Shown: positions 63,901 to 64,000 of the stretch, in pieces | Numbering within the stretch: the first letter of the stretch is position 1 | Layout of the letters: the number at the start of each line of letters is the position of its first letter | From: Muribaculum sp. | GTDB lineage: Bacteria > Bacteroidota > Bacteroidia > Bacteroidales > Muribaculaceae | Length of the DNA stretch: 64,000 nt | NCBI GenBank assembly: GCA_023667055.1 | Contig: JAMPAV010000001.1 | Location: forward strand, 250,716 to 314,715 | Direction of reading: 5' to 3' | Notes under the pieces: model-generated | Seen by the model: only the letters and a program-made list of their open reading frames with translations | Databases searched by the model: none | Told to the model about the DNA's origin: nothing | Program-made: the position numbers and the translations under genes

Positions 63901-64000
63901 ACATGGTTCTATAGTGACATACTCTACAATGTCATTGAATGAATATTCATACCCAATAATAACATTGTCAGTTTCAGCATTACCGTTAGGGACTACAAAT
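60967..64000 (-). CDS. Giant chitobiase-C-terminal-repeat surface protein, 5' end outside the window
   Basis: The frame stays open to base 64000, so the N-terminus is missing; the first ATG inside the window (63888) is internal, as open codons continue beyond it. From the 63888 ATG, about residues 170-545 are five repeats of ~75 residues, each with IYYTxDGSxP, matching the CHB_HEX_C_1 type. An LRR-like stretch (about 580-680) and a T9SS-like tail (about 915-973) follow. It probably is a surface adhesin or glycan-binding protein and leads the operon of module 2. Confidence 0.75.
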   Translation of the reverse strand, partial: FVVPNGNAETDNVIIGYEYSFNDIVEYVTIEPCKEYEMNATAISLPDIKDVSSIVFNNNFVVSESEVSMTQTTNVKFLMKFISSSGEFSMPIFKDYQEEYTVTRDPVYLGLQKSVLLGKVSKGDFQAVKFEIPANGTYYLRSTQSFDLMILDKDGKLKSTLKSDNLQKTASQSLTAGTYYGIIFNTVTDSENTEKQVGLRLMTTNNAVPTPEIKYENEVVTMTCLQDDAAIYYTLDGSMPDETSTRYTAPFELKHNAEIKAVAKAPDYADSYIATLKIDSYKVDTPVIQFANLKIYITCATPESRIYYTIDGSNPETNGQLYNDAVPMQSNCTVKAVAKRDNYNNSDIAEFYLDISNVKCGTPTLTINGNLLTMSTITSGASIYYTTDGSAPTSRSTLYRSPILLDRNARYRAVASKDGEIDSDIAEVTVDWFNADVPEFSFADGKLTMTCKTPGSVIYYEIGGAEPSVNSQRYTAPVSLSDNRIVKAFAVADGFNDSEVVSYSPSSFTCAQPTITFDGHAITLTSATENAVIYYTIDGSNPGVGSNVYAKKVVLPGLCTVKAVAIGDNMNNSPVLTYIVPSYYNGDEVYVQDPGALSKAFEWCGGSPNDESVKINGNLNDSDFGCIRGFKSTRHLDLCSVSLPSIPEKAFENMNLLTIRMPEVHFNSGGKLMSGCKNLAAIVWDSNTSIPLDILDGMSLPNMLLYVKYAAVANAQFGNIIVDNVADRIKLTDSESSNFYAPIQFTARQISYTHNYSQKSGYDRCTGWESIALPFAPTSITHESRGAMAPFAANDPVKKPFWLCELTSTGFVSAESIEANTPYIIAMPNNDNYSDEYILSGNVTFGGINVRVEASDELNTSSKGGNIFVPNFTVTPKEKCMALNVGEIYNGHAEGSLFALGLRNARPFEAYVTNPTAMSASGIFRISFDSSDVLMQTDDSKISVGSEGGVLKVSGLRSGDILDIVSIDGIHVCHETATDSVLRIDKPVLGPVIITVHRNGECIHRIKFVL

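Overview
The window looks like a chromosomal segment of a gut-type Bacteroidales bacterium, most likely near Muribaculaceae; the family placement is an inference. The grounds are many promoters of the Bacteroidetes form TTTG-N19/20-TAnnTTTG, very few Shine-Dalgarno sequences, a type IX secretion gene (PorQ), DUF4493 and PCMD surface lipoproteins, a eukaryotic-type GlgB and a C10 protease. No rRNA, phage, integrase or CRISPR array was seen. There is one tRNA, Arg(CCG).

Region 1 (1-22 kb) is an accessory surface-protein island. It opens with a minus-strand group: a beta-barrel and two PCMD proteins. A Y1/HUH transposase of the RAYT type (4170-5141) follows, lying among short hairpin repeats that it probably mobilised. 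Next come two tandem copies of a three-gene lipoprotein module (A1-B1-C1 at 5473-10375 and A2-B2-C2 at 10496-16878), a Phd/RelE-type toxin-antitoxin pair, two related beta-barrels and another PCMD lipoprotein. Together these look like a surface or adhesin-like assembly of unknown function.

Region 2 (22-45 kb) is mostly housekeeping: ribE, an ATPase-TOPRIM protein, glgB, cmk, ispH, tadA, menA, rpmH (51 codons), efp, a GT2-radC pair, pepP-dnaB, gpmI with a 5'-nucleotidase and a GH3 enzyme, a TonB-like protein, porQ and tRNA-Arg. Its gene junctions carry RAYT-type hairpins, a second family of short palindromes, and 7-9 nt tandem repeats that often contain the stop codon.

Region 3 (45-64 kb) is secretory. 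It holds a C10 cysteine protease, a large secreted protein, a type I pullulanase and typA. It also holds two related modules that pair LPP20-like secreted proteins with transglutaminase-like proteins (52764-55543 on plus; 57934-60941 on minus). The second module is headed by a giant five-repeat chitobiase-C-terminal-like protein that runs off the right edge. These twin modules, the duplicated lipoprotein module and the RAYT/hairpin system are the best candidates for undescribed biology.
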